NCBI RefSeq assembly: GCF_027942865.1
Contig: NC_134515.1
Span: forward strand, 33,917,449-33,981,448
Reading direction: 5' to 3'
DNA length: 64,000 nucleotides
DNA from: Odontesthes bonariensis
Lineage: Eukaryota; Chordata; Actinopteri; Atheriniformes; Atherinopsidae
Shown here: positions 29,226 through 40,686 of the stretch, in pieces
Position numbering within the stretch: the stretch's first letter is position 1
Layout of the letters: each line of letters opens with the position of its first letter
Translations under genes and position numbers: made by a program
The notes under the pieces: model-generated
Databases searched by the model: none
Told to the model about the DNA's origin: nothing
The model's input: the letters and a program-made list of their open reading frames with translations, nothing else

Positions 29226-32200
29226 ATGGCCGATCAACATGAGTACGACAGTCCCAGTCATCCTCCAGCGGAGTCTGCCGCAGCTGCAGGACAGAGCTGG
29301 TTCCCCGGACCCCCTCCACCCATCTATTCCTGCACCCTGACCCCTGAATTGGTGGCCAAGGCACGGGAGGAGCTCCAGGAGAAGCCAGAGTGGCGTCTCC
29401 GTGATGTCCAAGCTTTGAGAGACATGATTCTAAAGGTTTTGCATTGTACTTTTACATCATAATTGACAATATTATAATAATAAATGTTTGTAAGGTAGTC
29501 CGTACATCCATCCATCCAGTATCTAAATTCTTTTTCTCCTTTTCAGCTGATCGGCACATTTGTTCTTAAAGGGATAGTTTGCCTCTTTTGACATGAAGCT
29601 GTATGACATCCCATATTAGGAATATAATTTATTAAATTTGACTTAACCCCCTGCTGCGCCCTTTGAGCTGAGTTCCAGCCTCGTTTTGGCGTTGATGAAG
29701 GTAGTCCGGCTAGTTGGCTGGGGCCACAAAAATAAAGCGTTTTGCTTCTCAAAACAATATGCGTTCAGAAGAGTAATACATTTGCATCATAAAATCGTTC
29801 ACCAGAAAAAGTCAGACCTCACAATTGCTTGGCGCTATTTTCTCTCCCTTCGTATCACTGCGTGCTGTGCAGACCGAAGTGCAGACCGAGCAGTCCCCTG
29901 CTTCCGAGCAGTAAACACCGTAACAGGCGCGGCTGTCGGCAGGCGGCTGTACGCAATGACATGAAGGGAAAGAAAATAGCCCCAAGTGATTGTGTGGTCT
30001 AATTTTTTTTCCGGAGAACGATTTTGTGATGCAAATGTATTACTCTTTTGAACGCATATTGTTTTGAGAAGCAAAACGCTTTATTTTTTAAACCCCAGCC
30101 AACTAGCCGGACTACTTTCGTCAACGCCAAAACGAGGCTGGAACTCTGCTCACAGGACGCAGCAGGGGGTAAGAAAATGTTCATAAATTATCTTGCTAAT
30201 ATGGGATGTCATACAGCTTCATGTCAAAAGAGGCGAACTATCCCTTTAAGAGTTTTTTTTTCAACGTTTTTTTTTTTATCATTGAAAATACCAAAATAGA
30301 ATATAAACAGAAGTTTCCTTGTTATCATAATGAAAGAACATGACAACCAGCTTTTCAATGGCATGATTCACTGATAGTTATAATAGTTTCAGGACAAAAG
30401 TGAAACACAGAAATTTGTGTGTAATGCTTATTAAAAAGGGTTAGTTTGTTGTTGGTTTTGGTCCAAACAACAATATGGTATCAACAAACTCATCCTTTTC
30501 AAACAATTTGACCCTTATGTAATAAAATTATTCAACCTCTATTATGATCAAAATATTAGAAGCCGATCATTAATTAATTGTGTGTATAACTTATCTCTTT
30601 TTTAATTATATTGCCAGTTTGTCAAAGTTTAACATTTTGATTTGCCAAAAAAAAATTGTTGGTTATTATTCCACGTGACTTTCCAGGAACAGCCAAATCT
30701 CAGGACTCGACTCGATGACGCCTTCCTGCTGCGCTTCCTGCGGGCACGGAAGTTTGACTATGATCGTGCCCTGCAGCTGTTGCTCAATTACCATGCTGGC
30801 CGTAAGGCGTGGCCAGAGGTGTTCCAGGACCTGAGGCCATCCACGGTGAAACACGTCCTTGACCTGGGCTTTCTCACAGTCCTACCAAGGCCAGACCCCA
30901 GCGGAAGATACATCCTTTGTCTCCGGCCAGGTTGGCTTCGACTTAAATTTTGATCGTCAACTCAGCAGATTTATAACAAATTAACAATTCCACAATGAAT
31001 TCTCTAAATTTAGTTGTCGCTTTGTTCAGAAGAATCTATTCCCACTCTTTAAGCACTTACTAAGTAACTAAGAACCTTCTATTTTGCTGACAGTTCGACA
31101 AGGATAATCTTAGCTGATGATGTAAAATTACCTCTTGTACAGGAAAATGGAAACCAAATGATTATCCATTTGTTGACAATGTGAGGGCCATCTATCTGAC
31201 TCTGGAGAAACTGATCCAGCCAGAAGAAGCACAGGTGAACGGTATTGTCATCTTAGCCGACTACACTGGAGTGGGCATGTCACAGGCATCCAATCCAGGC
31301 CCGTTTCTTGCCAAAAAGGTTGTGAGCATTCTCCAGGTGAGATGTCCACATTCTTGATAAATATACCCAATTTTGTGATCTGATGACACTTTAACTAAAA
31401 AATATTAGTTTGATTTAACTTGAAGGTTTATGATTGCAACATAAATTTTAAAAATGTCACGGGAATGAAGAAAATTATCTATCTGACGCACTCATTTATT
31501 CGTACGGTATCCCTTCAATTGTCTGGAGAGTTTTAGTGCGACTGCTGTGTTTCTAATATTGACTTGAATACACATTAAACCCAGCTATGTGTTCTGAATG
31601 CAGTTTGTCATTCACAGGATGGGTTTCCGATCAGAATCAAGGCAGTTAACATAATTAACGAGCCCAGGATTTTCAAAGGCATCTTTGCTATTATCAAGCC
31701 GTTTCTGAAAGAGAAGATGGCAGAGAGGGTAACTATTGTTCTTGAATGATCTTACTCTTGTTTTAAGACTGACTTCCAACGATGTTGCTCATCTCTATCT
31801 TCAGCCTGCATTTTTTGGAGCCGTTGCATTAAAAAAATGCTCCTTTTTGCCATGTTTGAATATGAGTGCAAATGCAGTGGAAGTGAACCTCAAAGGAAAC
31901 GTAAAGCCTAAACAAGGGAAAAGAATCTTTAAGGGACTATAGACCGTGATGATACTTAATGGGTTCAATACTAAAAAAAATAATTTTTTTTTACATTACT
32001 TGACATATGGATTACAGCCACTTCAAATAAGAGGCTTGCTGACGAGGCAGCTTTCATGCAGCTTGCATGTCTTTCCTGTCTCCTTGGACAGTACGTCCTT
32101 CATGGCTCAGACCTGCGCTCTCTGCACCGGAACATCCCGGCATCAGTTTTGCCAGAGGAATACGGCGGCACCGCTGGCCAACTGGACATGAACGCCTGGT

Positions 32201-32370
32201 CCAGACTGCTGCTCGACTGTGAGGAAGAATTTATAGTAGAGTTCTGCCAACCAGATCCACTAGAGGGCGTGGTACTCCCAGACTCCATGCTGTTTGAGGG
32301 AGAGCAGGCCAGCGGGAAGGATGACGACACCTTCAGGGGGCTGCGCTCTCAACTTTACTACTGTTACTGA
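29226..32370 (+). CDS. ttpal: Alpha-tocopherol transfer protein-like (CRAL-TRIO protein, 345 aa)
   Basis: A cytosolic lipid-transfer-type protein of the CRAL-TRIO/Sec14 family; its ligand is not established. Five coding exons join in frame: 29226-29435, 30687-30930, 31143-31336, 31618-31728 and 32092-32370 (1038 bases, 345 residues, against about 342 in human). After a Pro-rich N-terminus, LVAKAREELQEKPEWRLRDV and LDDAFLLRFLRARKFDYDRA form the CRAL-TRIO N-terminal helices. The lipid-binding domain follows, with VNGIVILADYTGV, INEPRIFKGIFAIIKPFLKEK and LPEEYGGTAGQLD. The start is the first ATG, 17 bases after an acceptor (29207-29208), so the 5' UTR is spliced. The exon-1 donor (AAG^GTTTTG) is weak but in phase and at the expected residue. 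Human TTPAL also lies next to HNF4A, which supports orthology. Confidence 0.95.
29566..30249. mobile_element. Foldback MITE in ttpal intron (copy 1 of family A)
   Basis: A 684-bp element in the first coding intron of ttpal. It starts TTAAAGGGATAGTTTGCC and ends with its reverse complement, the first about 50 bp of each end matching closely (TGACATGAAGCTGTATGACA on the left). Further inside, the segments at 29690-29870 and 29960-30140 are also inverted copies, so most of the element can fold back. It has no coding capacity; the short open frames are mirror images across the two arms. A second, shorter copy of the same family lies at 59964-60390. Confidence 0.88.
30250..30686. other. ttpal intron 1 remainder
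   Basis: AT-rich intronic DNA ending in the acceptor TTTCCAG before 30687; no other feature is seen. Confidence 0.5.
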
Positions 32371-33930
32371 TGCACCGTATATGCGCACACTCCCGTCACT
32401 GAGAGGATATTCTCTGTTTCATCTGAAACATGTATGTAGACTTATATTTAGGCCAAGTTGCCGGTATTGTACATGATTTATTTTATTAGCAAAGCAGCAC
32501 TACTCTATGAGGACAATCTTCAATTTACTCATAACCCAGCATTCAATAATTGATTAAAGGCAGCTCCAGGCTCTCTGGTGAAGAGGCTTTTGATATGAGC
32601 CGATGCATGTTAAGCCATTATTGTTAGTCTCTCTCAGTTTATTTTTACTGGTGCTCCAGGGATGGGCTCACATTGTTCAGTAGTTGTGTGCCCATAATTT
32701 CTATGAAACAGATTTCGCTTGCCTAAATCCCACAAAAAAAAAACTTTTCTGTTATGCTTTTGGGTGAAAAGCTAGCCTTACATTTATGCTCAGCTAAGGC
32801 TTCATAAGAACCAGTCGAGTGAGTGTCTTAAAACAAAATGCCATCCCTGCACTACAAGCAGATAAACACAGAAACGTAATATATAACAAACACTAACTTT
32901 TGAGGTTACCCTCTAAGCAAAGAGAGGCCACTCAAGTATCATTAGCATGAGCTGACCTTTGGAATACATGTTTGGAAAGATTGCGTATGGAAGATTGGAT
33001 CTCCTGTCTCTTTCATTGGAAGCAGATTCTGAAATTCTGAATGGGAGGAATCGTAGCAAAAAAAAAGAAGATTTTTGGCCATTTAAGCAGCGTTTAAACC
33101 AAGAGAAAAACTTTCAATCTATCATCTAATCATGGCATTAAAAAAAAAAATCTTAATCATTTCAGGTGATGTTGAATTTGAAGAAACATTCTTAAATATT
33201 TATTCAATTTGGTTCTGATCTTCATGCAGTTAGTGTTACATTTCCAATTGTGCTCAGTCCACATGCATGTCCCCACAATTCATCTAAAAACAAGCAGAGA
33301 CAGTTTTTGTGTTTTGCAACCATCTAAAACTGCCTTAAACTGTTGCACAACCTTTGTTGCACTTGTATGCACTACAGCAACACTCATCGGCATTCTTATC
33401 AGGACTGTTCTCACAGAGGGGTGGATATACTTGACTTTTGAGCCTAAAATGGCTAAGAGAGAATGTACTGGTCATTTTTTAGCTGGTTATGTAACTCACA
33501 AAGTGTTTTCTTTTTTTTAGAGACTCTGTTGAGTCAAAACTTTCTTTGTTTGTTTGTTTGTCTTAAATCTTCTGAGTTTAGGTAATCTGCCTTATGGTTT
33601 GTTTGTTTTCCAACTCATTTGCCTGTGTTTCATTTGCACAATCTTAATCCAGGGCCATGACTGATCAAAGGAGTTGCATGGGGAATAACATACAGAGTGC
33701 TGACTTTAGAAACACCTGGTTTGCCAAATCCTACTCCACACCATGTACAGAAATCTGAAATAATCTGCATCTGTCTTCTTGAAGTAGGCCAAAGTTAACT
33801 TGACAACTTTGGTTTACTCTTTTATATTTTTATTCCAAACACATCTGTGACTACAAGCTGTATTTTATTGCAGGATATTTATTGTTGATAGGGATTACAG
33901 TAAAATAAAGCTAAAATATAGAAGGTTCTA
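32371..33930 (+). other. ttpal: ttpal 3' UTR (probable extent)
   Basis: Non-coding, AT-rich sequence after the TGA stop (32368-32370). AATAAA at 33904-33909 is the best polyadenylation signal, giving a UTR of about 1.55 kb. No earlier canonical AATAAA was noticed after the stop, although variant signals could be used. Confidence 0.45.
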
Positions 33931-34440
33931 TTTGTGTCTTGTTATGTGTTATGCTGTGGTTGGTAAAGGATGAGCTATGCAGCAGCCTCTTGGGAACTTG
34001 GTGGTGTTTTTGCGGTGTAATTGACTGTTGTTGTCTCGTGGATTCCCATCACAAGTTCAGAGTTGGGAGAAATATTCTTATCCTTTACTTAAAGGTAGCA
34101 AAAATGATTCAAATTGTCTTCACACTAAAACGTTTACATTTCTCTGAATTAAATGATATGTCCCACATTTAAACCAATACTAGAGAAGTTTGTAAACCTT
34201 AAAATGGTGTGGTTCTGACTGGTCAGTTAGTTCTGACCTTTGTTATGGACATTCCTGGGCCTGAAATTGCCCTGGAGCACCCTGGGGCTGAGATACAGTT
34301 CACTTCTTTATGTATTCGTGGGCTTTTGATGGCGTCTTTCATGCCTCTTTAATATGACAAGAGATCCTGTTAATGGCTGTACATGTTCAGGACTCGCATG
34401 GAGATTGTTTTTTATGACTGTGTTGTTAATCCCACAACTG
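33931..34440. other. Intergenic DNA downstream of ttpal
   Basis: No gene or repeat recognised before the simple-repeat tail of the LINE that begins at 34441. Confidence 0.45.
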
Positions 34441-34669
34441 TAGAATAGAATAGAATAGAAAAATACTTTATTTATCCCCCAATGGGGGAAATTCAAATTC
34501 GTCAAGTAGCTCAACATTTTTTTTAAATGATTGATAATTTACAATGATTGAATTAACAACAATAAAACAACAATAATAATACTACTACTAACAAAATAAT
34601 AATAAATGGCAAAATAAACAAATAAATAAAAATCAATCAATCAATTTGAGAAGAACTCAGCAGTCACTG

Positions 34670-36000
34670 TTATAAAGCCTTATGGCTGTGGGAACAAAGG
34701 ACCTTCTGAACCTCTGTCCTGCAGCGCAGAGAGATGAGCCTCTCACTGCAGCTGCTCCTCTGTCCTGTCAGGATGCTGTGGAGAGGATGTTTATTATTCT
34801 CCATCACAGAATCTAACTTCCTCCTCATCCGTTTCTCCACCACAGCACCGAGAGGGTCCAGCCTTCTGCCTACAACAGAACCAGCCTTTTTCACAAGTTT
34901 GTCCAGGCGCCTACAGTTTCTGTCTGTAGTGCAACTCCCCCAGCAGACAGCAGCATAGAACAGTGCACTCTCAATGATAGTATGATAAAACATGCACATC
35001 ATATCACTGCAGACATTGAAGGGCCTGAGCCATCTCAGGAAAAAGAGACGGCTCTGGCCCCTCTTGTACACTGCGTCTATGTTGGCAGACCACTCCAGTT
35101 TATTATCCAGCACCACCCCCAGGTATTTGCAGGTCTGAACAGTCTCTATCTCCCCTCCATCAATGCAGACTGACTGGTATGGGGTTTTGGATCTCCTGAA
35201 GTCCACCACCAGCTCTTTGGTTTTGGTGGTGTTCAGGAGCAAACATTTATTTTTGTTCCAGTCAGTAAAGGCCTCCACAAGGTCCCTGTACTCCTTCTCC
35301 TGTCCACCGCGCACACATGCCACAACAGCCGTATCATCAGAATACTTCTGAATGTGACATGACTCTGAGTTGTACCTGAAGTCTGATGTGTACAGGGTGA
35401 AAAGAAAAGGAGCCAAAACAGTACCCTGCGGAGCCCCAGTACTGCATTCCAGTGTTCCAGAAACACATTTCCCCATCCTGACATACTGTGGTCTGGCAGA
35501 CAAATAGTCTATAATCCATGATGTCAGGGAGGGGGCCACACCCATACCGAGCAGCTTGTCTTTCAGAATGGGAGGCCGTATGGTGTTGAAGGCAGTGGAG
35601 AAGTCAAAGAACATGATTCTCACATATGAACCAGGCACATCCAGATAAGCATATGCCCGATGCAACGTGTACAGAATCGCGTCTTCCACTCCTATGTGTT
35701 TCTGGTAGGCAAACTGGAGGGGATCAAGAGCCTCAACAACCTGCAATCTCATGCGACGAACAAGAAGTCTCTCCAAGGTCTTCATGATATGAGATGTCGA
35801 AGCCACCGGTCTGTAGTCATTCAGCTCCACCGGTTGCCCTAATTTGGGCACTGGTATGAGACAAGAAGTTTTCCACAGTACTGGGACTTTTTCCATCTGA
35901 ATGCTCATATTGAAGAGCCTCTGAAGAGGGACCGCTAGTTGACCAGCACAGTCCCTCAGAAGCCTTGGACAGACTCCATCTGGGCCTGAAGCCCTCCCTG
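34670..36000 (-). pseudogene. LINE reverse transcriptase domain
   Basis: A long open frame (412 codons from its first Met) with reverse-transcriptase motifs in order: VLWKTSCLIPVPK and NDYRPVAS at the start of the fingers, motif A FDFSTAFNTI, motif B GAPQGTVLAPFLF, motif C KYSDDTAVV and CKYLGVVLDNKLEW. Motif C reads YSDD where the family normally has YADD; both catalytic Asp residues are kept. The frame continues upstream to the insert at about 36003, with GPDGVCPRLLRDCAGQ readable. It ends with the C-terminal region at 34670. The uninterrupted 1.2-kb frame suggests the element is not very old, although the whole element is broken elsewhere. Confidence 0.88.
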
Positions 36001-36002
36001 AC

Positions 36003-36338
36003 TTAAAGGGGAACTCCGGGGCATTTGAAGCGCATTTCCATTGCTAGAGGTTGTCAAATACAGATAGTAGGACACAGACAGGTGCAAATCTGCGCTCCCT
36101 GTGTGGCGATCGCGCTGTTCGCACAGCCTGTCATGCGAGGCTAATACGTGGTGGCTAGGGGCAAGCGCTAACCCTTCCACGTAAAACAACAACTTGCACA
36201 CTGCAGAAACGTCACACCACTTTATAAACCATCCGACAATAAAGTCACAAGCCTTACCATCAAAACCATATGCATGGTTCTCACATTACTGGCATGGGGA
36301 CGTTACAAAACAACTTTATAAACAGCATGTAACTCACC
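36003..36338. mobile_element. TTA-flanked insert in the LINE
   Basis: LINE coding sequence stops after EEVARAYN and resumes with RASGPDG, leaving about 335 bp of foreign DNA. It begins TTAAAGGGGAACTCCGG, resembling the ends of the other TTAA-type elements in this window. A TTA triplet borders each side, consistent with a TWA-type duplication, but the two termini are only weakly inverted. It is non-coding. It is called a MITE because it cleanly interrupts a reading frame. Confidence 0.55.
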
Positions 36339-36340
36339 GG

Positions 36341-37372
36341 TTAGTTGTACGCTCGCGCAACCTCCTCTATAGTTAGACACAGAGGTTGTAGCGGAGGGAT
36401 GGCGACAGGAGTGATGTTGCTATCAACCATAGAGATGGGGGTGGGGGTGCAGCTGGACAGAGGAGGGCTAGTGGTGGGAGTTGCTGCAGAGGTGGAGGAG
36501 CAGCTGGACCGAGGAGGCCAGGCGGTGGGAGCAGCCACAGATGTGGAGATGCAGCTGTGCTCAGGATGCCTGTAGGTTGAAGCTGCCGCAGAGGTGGATG
36601 TGCAGCTGGGCTCTGGATGCCTGGTGGTGGAAGCTGCCGCAGAGGTGGAGGTGCAGCTGGGCTGATGAGGCCAGGCGGTGGGAGCTGCCCCACAGATGGA
36701 GGTGTGGCTGGGTTCAGAAGGCCTGGCAGTGGAAGCTGCCGTAGAGGTGGAGATGCAGCTGGGCTCAGGATGCCTGGTGGTGGAAGCTGCCACACAGGTG
36801 GAGGTGTAGCTTGGCTCAGAAGACCAGGCTGTGGAAGTTGCTGCAGAGGTGGAGGTACAGCTGGACAGAAGAAGCTTGTTGGTGACGGCAGAGGTAGAGG
36901 TGCAGTCAGGCGGAGGAGGAGGCTTGGCGATGCAGGTTGCCATTGAGGTGGAAGTACAGCAGGGCAGTGGAAGCAGTATAGAGGAAGCAGCTGTAGTGGT
37001 GGGGGTGGAGGGAGCAGCAGCAGAGGAGGGAAAAGCCACACTGTCAAACCTGTTGTAATAATGGTTGAAAGTATTGGCTCTTTCCACATCACCTTCTACA
37101 GACTGAGAGTTCTTCAGTCTGTATCCAGTGATGGTCCTCATGCCCCTCCACACCTCCTTGGTGTTATTGTTCTCCAGCTGTCTCTCTACCTTTTTCTTGT
37201 ACTCCACCTTAGCTCGACGTAATGTCTTTTTAAGCTCCTGTTGTACACTCATCCGCCTTTCTCTATCCCCATTCTGGAACGCCCTCAATTTCTGGTTCAG
37301 GAGGTCTTTGATGTCACTGGTGATCCATGGTTTCTTATTTGGATAGCACCTTACAGTCCTCACTGGAATCAC
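36341..37372 (-). pseudogene. LINE ORF2 linker with 17-residue tandem repeats
   Basis: A 343-codon open frame between the endonuclease and reverse-transcriptase parts of the LINE. It starts with the usual basic linker (NKKPWITSDIKDLLNQKLRA, then TLRRAKVEYKKKVERQL). It then enters about ten degenerate copies of a Ser/Thr/Pro/Ala-rich unit such as SCTSTSAAASTTRHPEP, and ends with PLCLTIEEVARAYN, which precedes the reverse transcriptase. The repeat unit is 51 bp, so changes in copy number keep the frame. It has no known catalytic role. Confidence 0.75.
36440..36960. repeat. 51-bp minisatellite inside the LINE
   Basis: About ten degenerate direct repeats with landmark GTGCAGCTGG-like motifs at roughly 50-bp spacing (near 36449, 36500, 36549, 36601, 36652, 36703, 36750, 36802 and 36856). 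It encodes the 17-residue repeats described for 36341-37372. Confidence 0.8.
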
Positions 37373-37414
37373 AGTGTCCCTACAGAAGTTAATGTAGTCT
37401 GTGATGGTGCTGAC

Positions 37415-38008
37415 TTAGCCTGGGCGAAAACCGACTGTTGACTCCGTCAAACAGTCTGGAAAAACCCAAGAGGAATCCGTTTCCATGGAGGGTGGGACCT
37501 TACTCAGCAACTTAAATTCATTGGAGTTCCCTTAACCAATCAGTAATGTTTAGAAAGGACGTAGGTTATGCGCCGAGGTTCATGCTTACTCTCGCGAGGC
37601 TCTAGCTCGCGAATCACGCTTCCCACATCCGCTTTCATTATACCGGTACCATTTGAGAAATCAAAATTTTCCCAAAGCCAGTTTGAAGGAGAGCTACGAC
37701 ATCCTTGCCACTAACAAAACTGACGAGGCATTCCTCTTGCTCTTGTTTTAATTGTGTAATGCTCTCCAGAGTTGAGACAACTTCATGGATAGCTTCTGGC
37801 GTTCTTCCGTCGCCATGTTTATTTCCGCTGCGGTTGAACTACAATTATATGGACTACAATGGACTCCGCGCGTGAGTTCTGCGTCACCACTCGCAACTGT
37901 TTGCTGATTGGCAAAACACTGAGCGAACCGAGGTAGGGGGATTTGGCCAGACTATGTGCGGAGCCAAAATCTTTGGGCGGAAGTACGTAGGATGGCGTCG
38001 CCAGGCTA
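37415..38008. mobile_element. Non-autonomous hAT-like element with 8-bp duplication
   Basis: A 594-bp insertion flanked by perfect GTGCTGAC repeats (37407-37414 and 38009-38016). The termini are short inverted repeats: TTAGCCTGGGCGA on the left, TAGCCTGGCGACG as the reverse complement of the right end. An 8-bp duplication and TAGCCTGG-type ends fit the hAT superfamily. No transposase is present. It interrupts the LINE between its endonuclease and linker parts. A similar right end (GTCAGCCAGGCTA) occurs at 41798-41810. Confidence 0.85.
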
Positions 38009-38017
38009 GTGCTGACC

Positions 38018-39003
38018 CTCCTGTCCATGTCAATGTCCATTTCATCTTCCTCCAGCAGTACAGCCCAGTCTGTGACATCAAAGCAGTCTCTCAATGCATC
38101 ACTCGTCTCTGGTGACCACTTCCTGAAAGATCTGTTAGTAAGAGGAAGTCTTTGTACACAAGGTCTGTATGTGGGTTGTAGATAGACCATGCTGTGATCA
38201 GATCTACCCAGTGGTGGAAGAGACACTGTCCTGTAGCCTCCTTCACGTTAGCATAGAACAAATCTAATGTCTTTTCTCCACGTGTTGGACAGTCCACATA
38301 CTGTACAAAGCCAGTCAGGCAGGAGGATAGAGAGACGTGGTTGAAATCTCCTGTGATTGCAATGAATGCCTCAGGATGCTGGGTCTGTATCCTAGCAACG
38401 GCCGTCACACGCCGTTGTAGGTGCCACCCTCGGTGGAATGTAAACAACGATGACGACGGTGTGTGGGAACTCTCTGGGCGCATAGAATGCATGGAAACCA
38501 ACTGACAGCAGTTCGATGTCTGGACAACAAACCCTCTCCTTAACGGTTACATTGCGGGGGTTTACCCATCTCTGATTAAAGAACAGTATAACACCCCCGC
38601 CTTTCCGCTTACCGCCGCTCGTACTCAGGTCACGATCCGCTCGTACGGCTGTGAAGCCGGGTATGTCCACACATGAGTCTGGTGTGTTGTCGTTCAGCCA
38701 GGACTCAGACAGACAGATCAAACTGATCTCTCTATATAGCCGTTGGTTCCGCACAAGCGCCTCTAACTCATCACACTTGTTTGGCAGTGAGTTAGCGTTT
38801 CCCATGATCACCGAGGGCAGAAAAGGTTTGTACCTCCACCTCCTGTTGTGCCTCTTTGCCTTTAGTTTCGCTCCAGCTCTGCATCCACGGTACAGCTTTT
38901 TAAGCTCGGCCGGAATTGGATGTTTAATTCCGCGTCCAGTCCTTGACAGTGCCAACAGTTCTTCTCTTGTGTACACTGCTTTAGTAGAAGTGCACATTGT
39001 CAA
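38018..39003 (-). pseudogene. LINE AP-endonuclease-like domain (frameshifted)
   Basis: Two overlapping open pieces (39003-38392, then 38501-38091) make up the endonuclease that nicks the target for the retrotransposon. In the first, MGNANSLPNKCDELEAL and ISLICLSESWLND give the N-terminal motifs with the catalytic Asn and Glu; GGKRKGGGVILFFNQRW and VIVVYIPPR follow. In the second, FIAITGDFNH carries the GDFN active-site motif. The histidine-containing C-terminal motif expected after it is degraded (CLFHHWVDLITAW). A frameshift near 38395-38420 separates the pieces, so the protein is not functional as it stands. Confidence 0.82.
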
Positions 39004-39350
39004 AAAAATTACTTAAAACAAAAAAACAGATCACTAAAAATAACTAAAAATGTTTAGATAGAAACTAAAAATGACACATAATCATATAAACGATGAGAAA
39101 AATTGAGAGCTACACAGACTTGCTGCCGATAAGGTCGGCGCATAGCAACCTTTAGAGGGAGCCAAATAATGAAATAGCCAAATTCTCTAGTGTTACTTAA
39201 AAAAAAAATACCTCAAGCTTTGAAAACATGTTTCTAATTACAAAGTTGATTAGAGGAATTAGCAGGGAACAAATGCAGAAAGACCGCTCTGTTATTATAG
39301 CACAACTGTGTTTCAAAAAGAGAATACAATAATTGGCTATTTAAAACTTA

Positions 39351-40037
39351 CACTACCGTTTAGGGTCACCCAGAAAATTTTGTGTTTACCATTAAAACTT
39401 GATTATATTTATCAAATGAGTTGCAAAATGAATAGAAAATATAGTCAAGACATTGACAAGGTTAGAAATAATGATTTTTATTTGAAATATTAATTTTGTT
39501 CTTCAAACTATGCTTTCGTCAAAGAATATTCCATTTGCAGCAATTACAGCATTGCAAACCTTTGGCATTCTAGCTGTTAATTTGTTGAGGTAATCTGTAG
39601 AAATTTCACCCCATGCTTCCTGAAGCACCTCCCTCAAGTTTGATTGGCTTGATGGGCACTTTTTGTGTACCATACAGTCAAGCTGCTCCGACAACAGCTC
39701 AATGGGGTTGAGATCTGGTGACTGCGCTGGCCACTCTATTACAGACAGCATACCAACTGCCTGCTTCTTCCCTAAATAGTTCTTACATAATTTGGAGGTG
39801 TACTTTGGGTCATTGTCTTGTTGTAGGAGGAAATTGGCTCCAATCAAGCGCTGTTCACAGGGCATGGCATGGCGTTGCAAAATGGAGTGATAGCCTTCCT
39901 TATTTAAAATCCCTTTTATTTTGTACAAATCTCCCACTTTACCAGCACCAATGCAGCCCCAAACCATCACACACTTCCAGCATCTTTTCACCTGTTCTGC
40001 GTCTCACAAATGTTCTTCTGTGTGATCCAGACACGTC
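39351..40037 (-). mobile_element. Truncated Tc1-like (mariner superfamily) element
   Basis: The low-coordinate end is a terminal inverted repeat beginning CACTACCGTTTAGGGTCACC, preceded by the expected TA target (39349-39350). It retains the C-terminal half of a transposase on the minus strand. The other half is cut off at about 40037, where the simple-repeat 3' tail of an L2-like LINE (AAGGCAAGGCAGG) begins. The element therefore appears to be interrupted or truncated by that LINE; no matching 5' half was seen beyond the LINE. Confidence 0.85.
39503..39991 (-). pseudogene. Tc1-like transposase, C-terminal fragment
   Basis: A 162-codon open frame matching the catalytic core of Tc1-type cut-and-paste transposases: VMVWGCIGAGKVG, then LLQQDNDPKYTSK carrying the second catalytic Asp, then WPAQSPDLNPIE carrying the third acidic residue with the D34E spacing. 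The N-terminal paired-like DNA-binding domain and the first catalytic Asp are missing because the element is truncated. It cannot be active alone. Confidence 0.88.
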
Positions 40038-40221
40038 AAGGCAAGGCAGGCAAGGCAAGTTTATTTGTACAGCACAATTCAACAACAAGGTGATTCAAAG
40101 TGCTTTACAGAGACATTAAAACAGTAGAAATAAAAAGCACGATTTCAATTTGAAACAAAAAAGGATAGAAATAAGAACAATAGCTAAAATCAGTAGTTAA
40201 AATATGATTAAGTTTTGAAAC

Positions 40222-40597
40222 TCAAGCTTCAGATTTGGAGCTTTTTTCAAATGCAGCTGAAAATAAGTTTGTCTTCAACTTAAATGCACTGAGTGTTTCA
40301 GCTGATCTGAGGCTTACTATTTTGTTTTCAGACATGTGGAGCATAGAAGCTGAATGCAGCTTCTCCATGTCTGGTTCTGACTCTGGGAACTGATAAAAGA
40401 CCGGATCCAGATGACCTGAGGGGTCTGGAAGGTTCATACTGGGTCAGGAGGTCACTTACGTATTTTGGTCCTAGACCATTCAGAGCTTTATAGACCAGCA
40501 TCAGAACTTTAAAGTCTATCCTCTGATGGACAGGCAGCCAGTGTAAAGACCTCAGAGCTGGGCTGATGTGCTCCACTTTTTTGGTCTCAGTGAGCAA
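40222..40597 (-). pseudogene. L2-type LINE polyprotein C-terminus
   Basis: An overlapping pair of frames (40597-40328 and 40437-40222) encoding the C-terminal region downstream of the reverse transcriptase: KVEHISPALRSLHWLPVHQR, KALNGLGPKYVSDLL, VPRVRTRHGEAAFSFYAP, then TLSAFKLKTNLFSAAFEK. A frameshift within 40328-40437 joins them. This region is among the best conserved parts of fish L2-like elements. It is not functional here. Confidence 0.8.
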
Positions 40598-40686
40598 GAC
40601 GATGACGACGTCTATGCGCTACACCGAAGCTTGTAGAGTGTTAATCCAACATGGCAGCGGACACAACGTTACCGTTCGATGCAGCC

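Larger units (their letters stand above)
34441..39150 (-). mobile_element. Decayed CR1/L2/Rex1-group LINE
   Basis: A non-LTR retrotransposon on the minus strand. Its 3' end is the TAGAA-type pentanucleotide repeat at 34441-34462, followed by the terminal motif TTTATCCCCCAATGGGGGAA. Reading from high to low coordinates come an endonuclease domain (39003-38091, broken), a linker with a 17-residue tandem repeat (37372-36341) and a reverse transcriptase (35908-34670). Two DNA elements interrupt it: a hAT-like MITE at 37415-38008 with an 8-bp duplication, and a TTA-flanked insert at about 36003-36336. Removing these leaves about 3.8 kb, close to full length for this group. The approximate 5' boundary is inferred from the upstream limit of the endonuclease frame. 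Confidence 0.85.

Noticed and set aside
29686-30299. Several short open frames on both strands in the ttpal intron
   Set aside because: They are mirror-image readings of the foldback MITE arms; similar frames recur at 59947-60395 in the second copy.
36373-37092. Proline/leucine-rich 239-codon frame on the minus strand
   Set aside because: It is the alternative-frame reading of the 51-bp repeat array inside the LINE; the 36341-37372 frame carries the genuine LINE flanking motifs.
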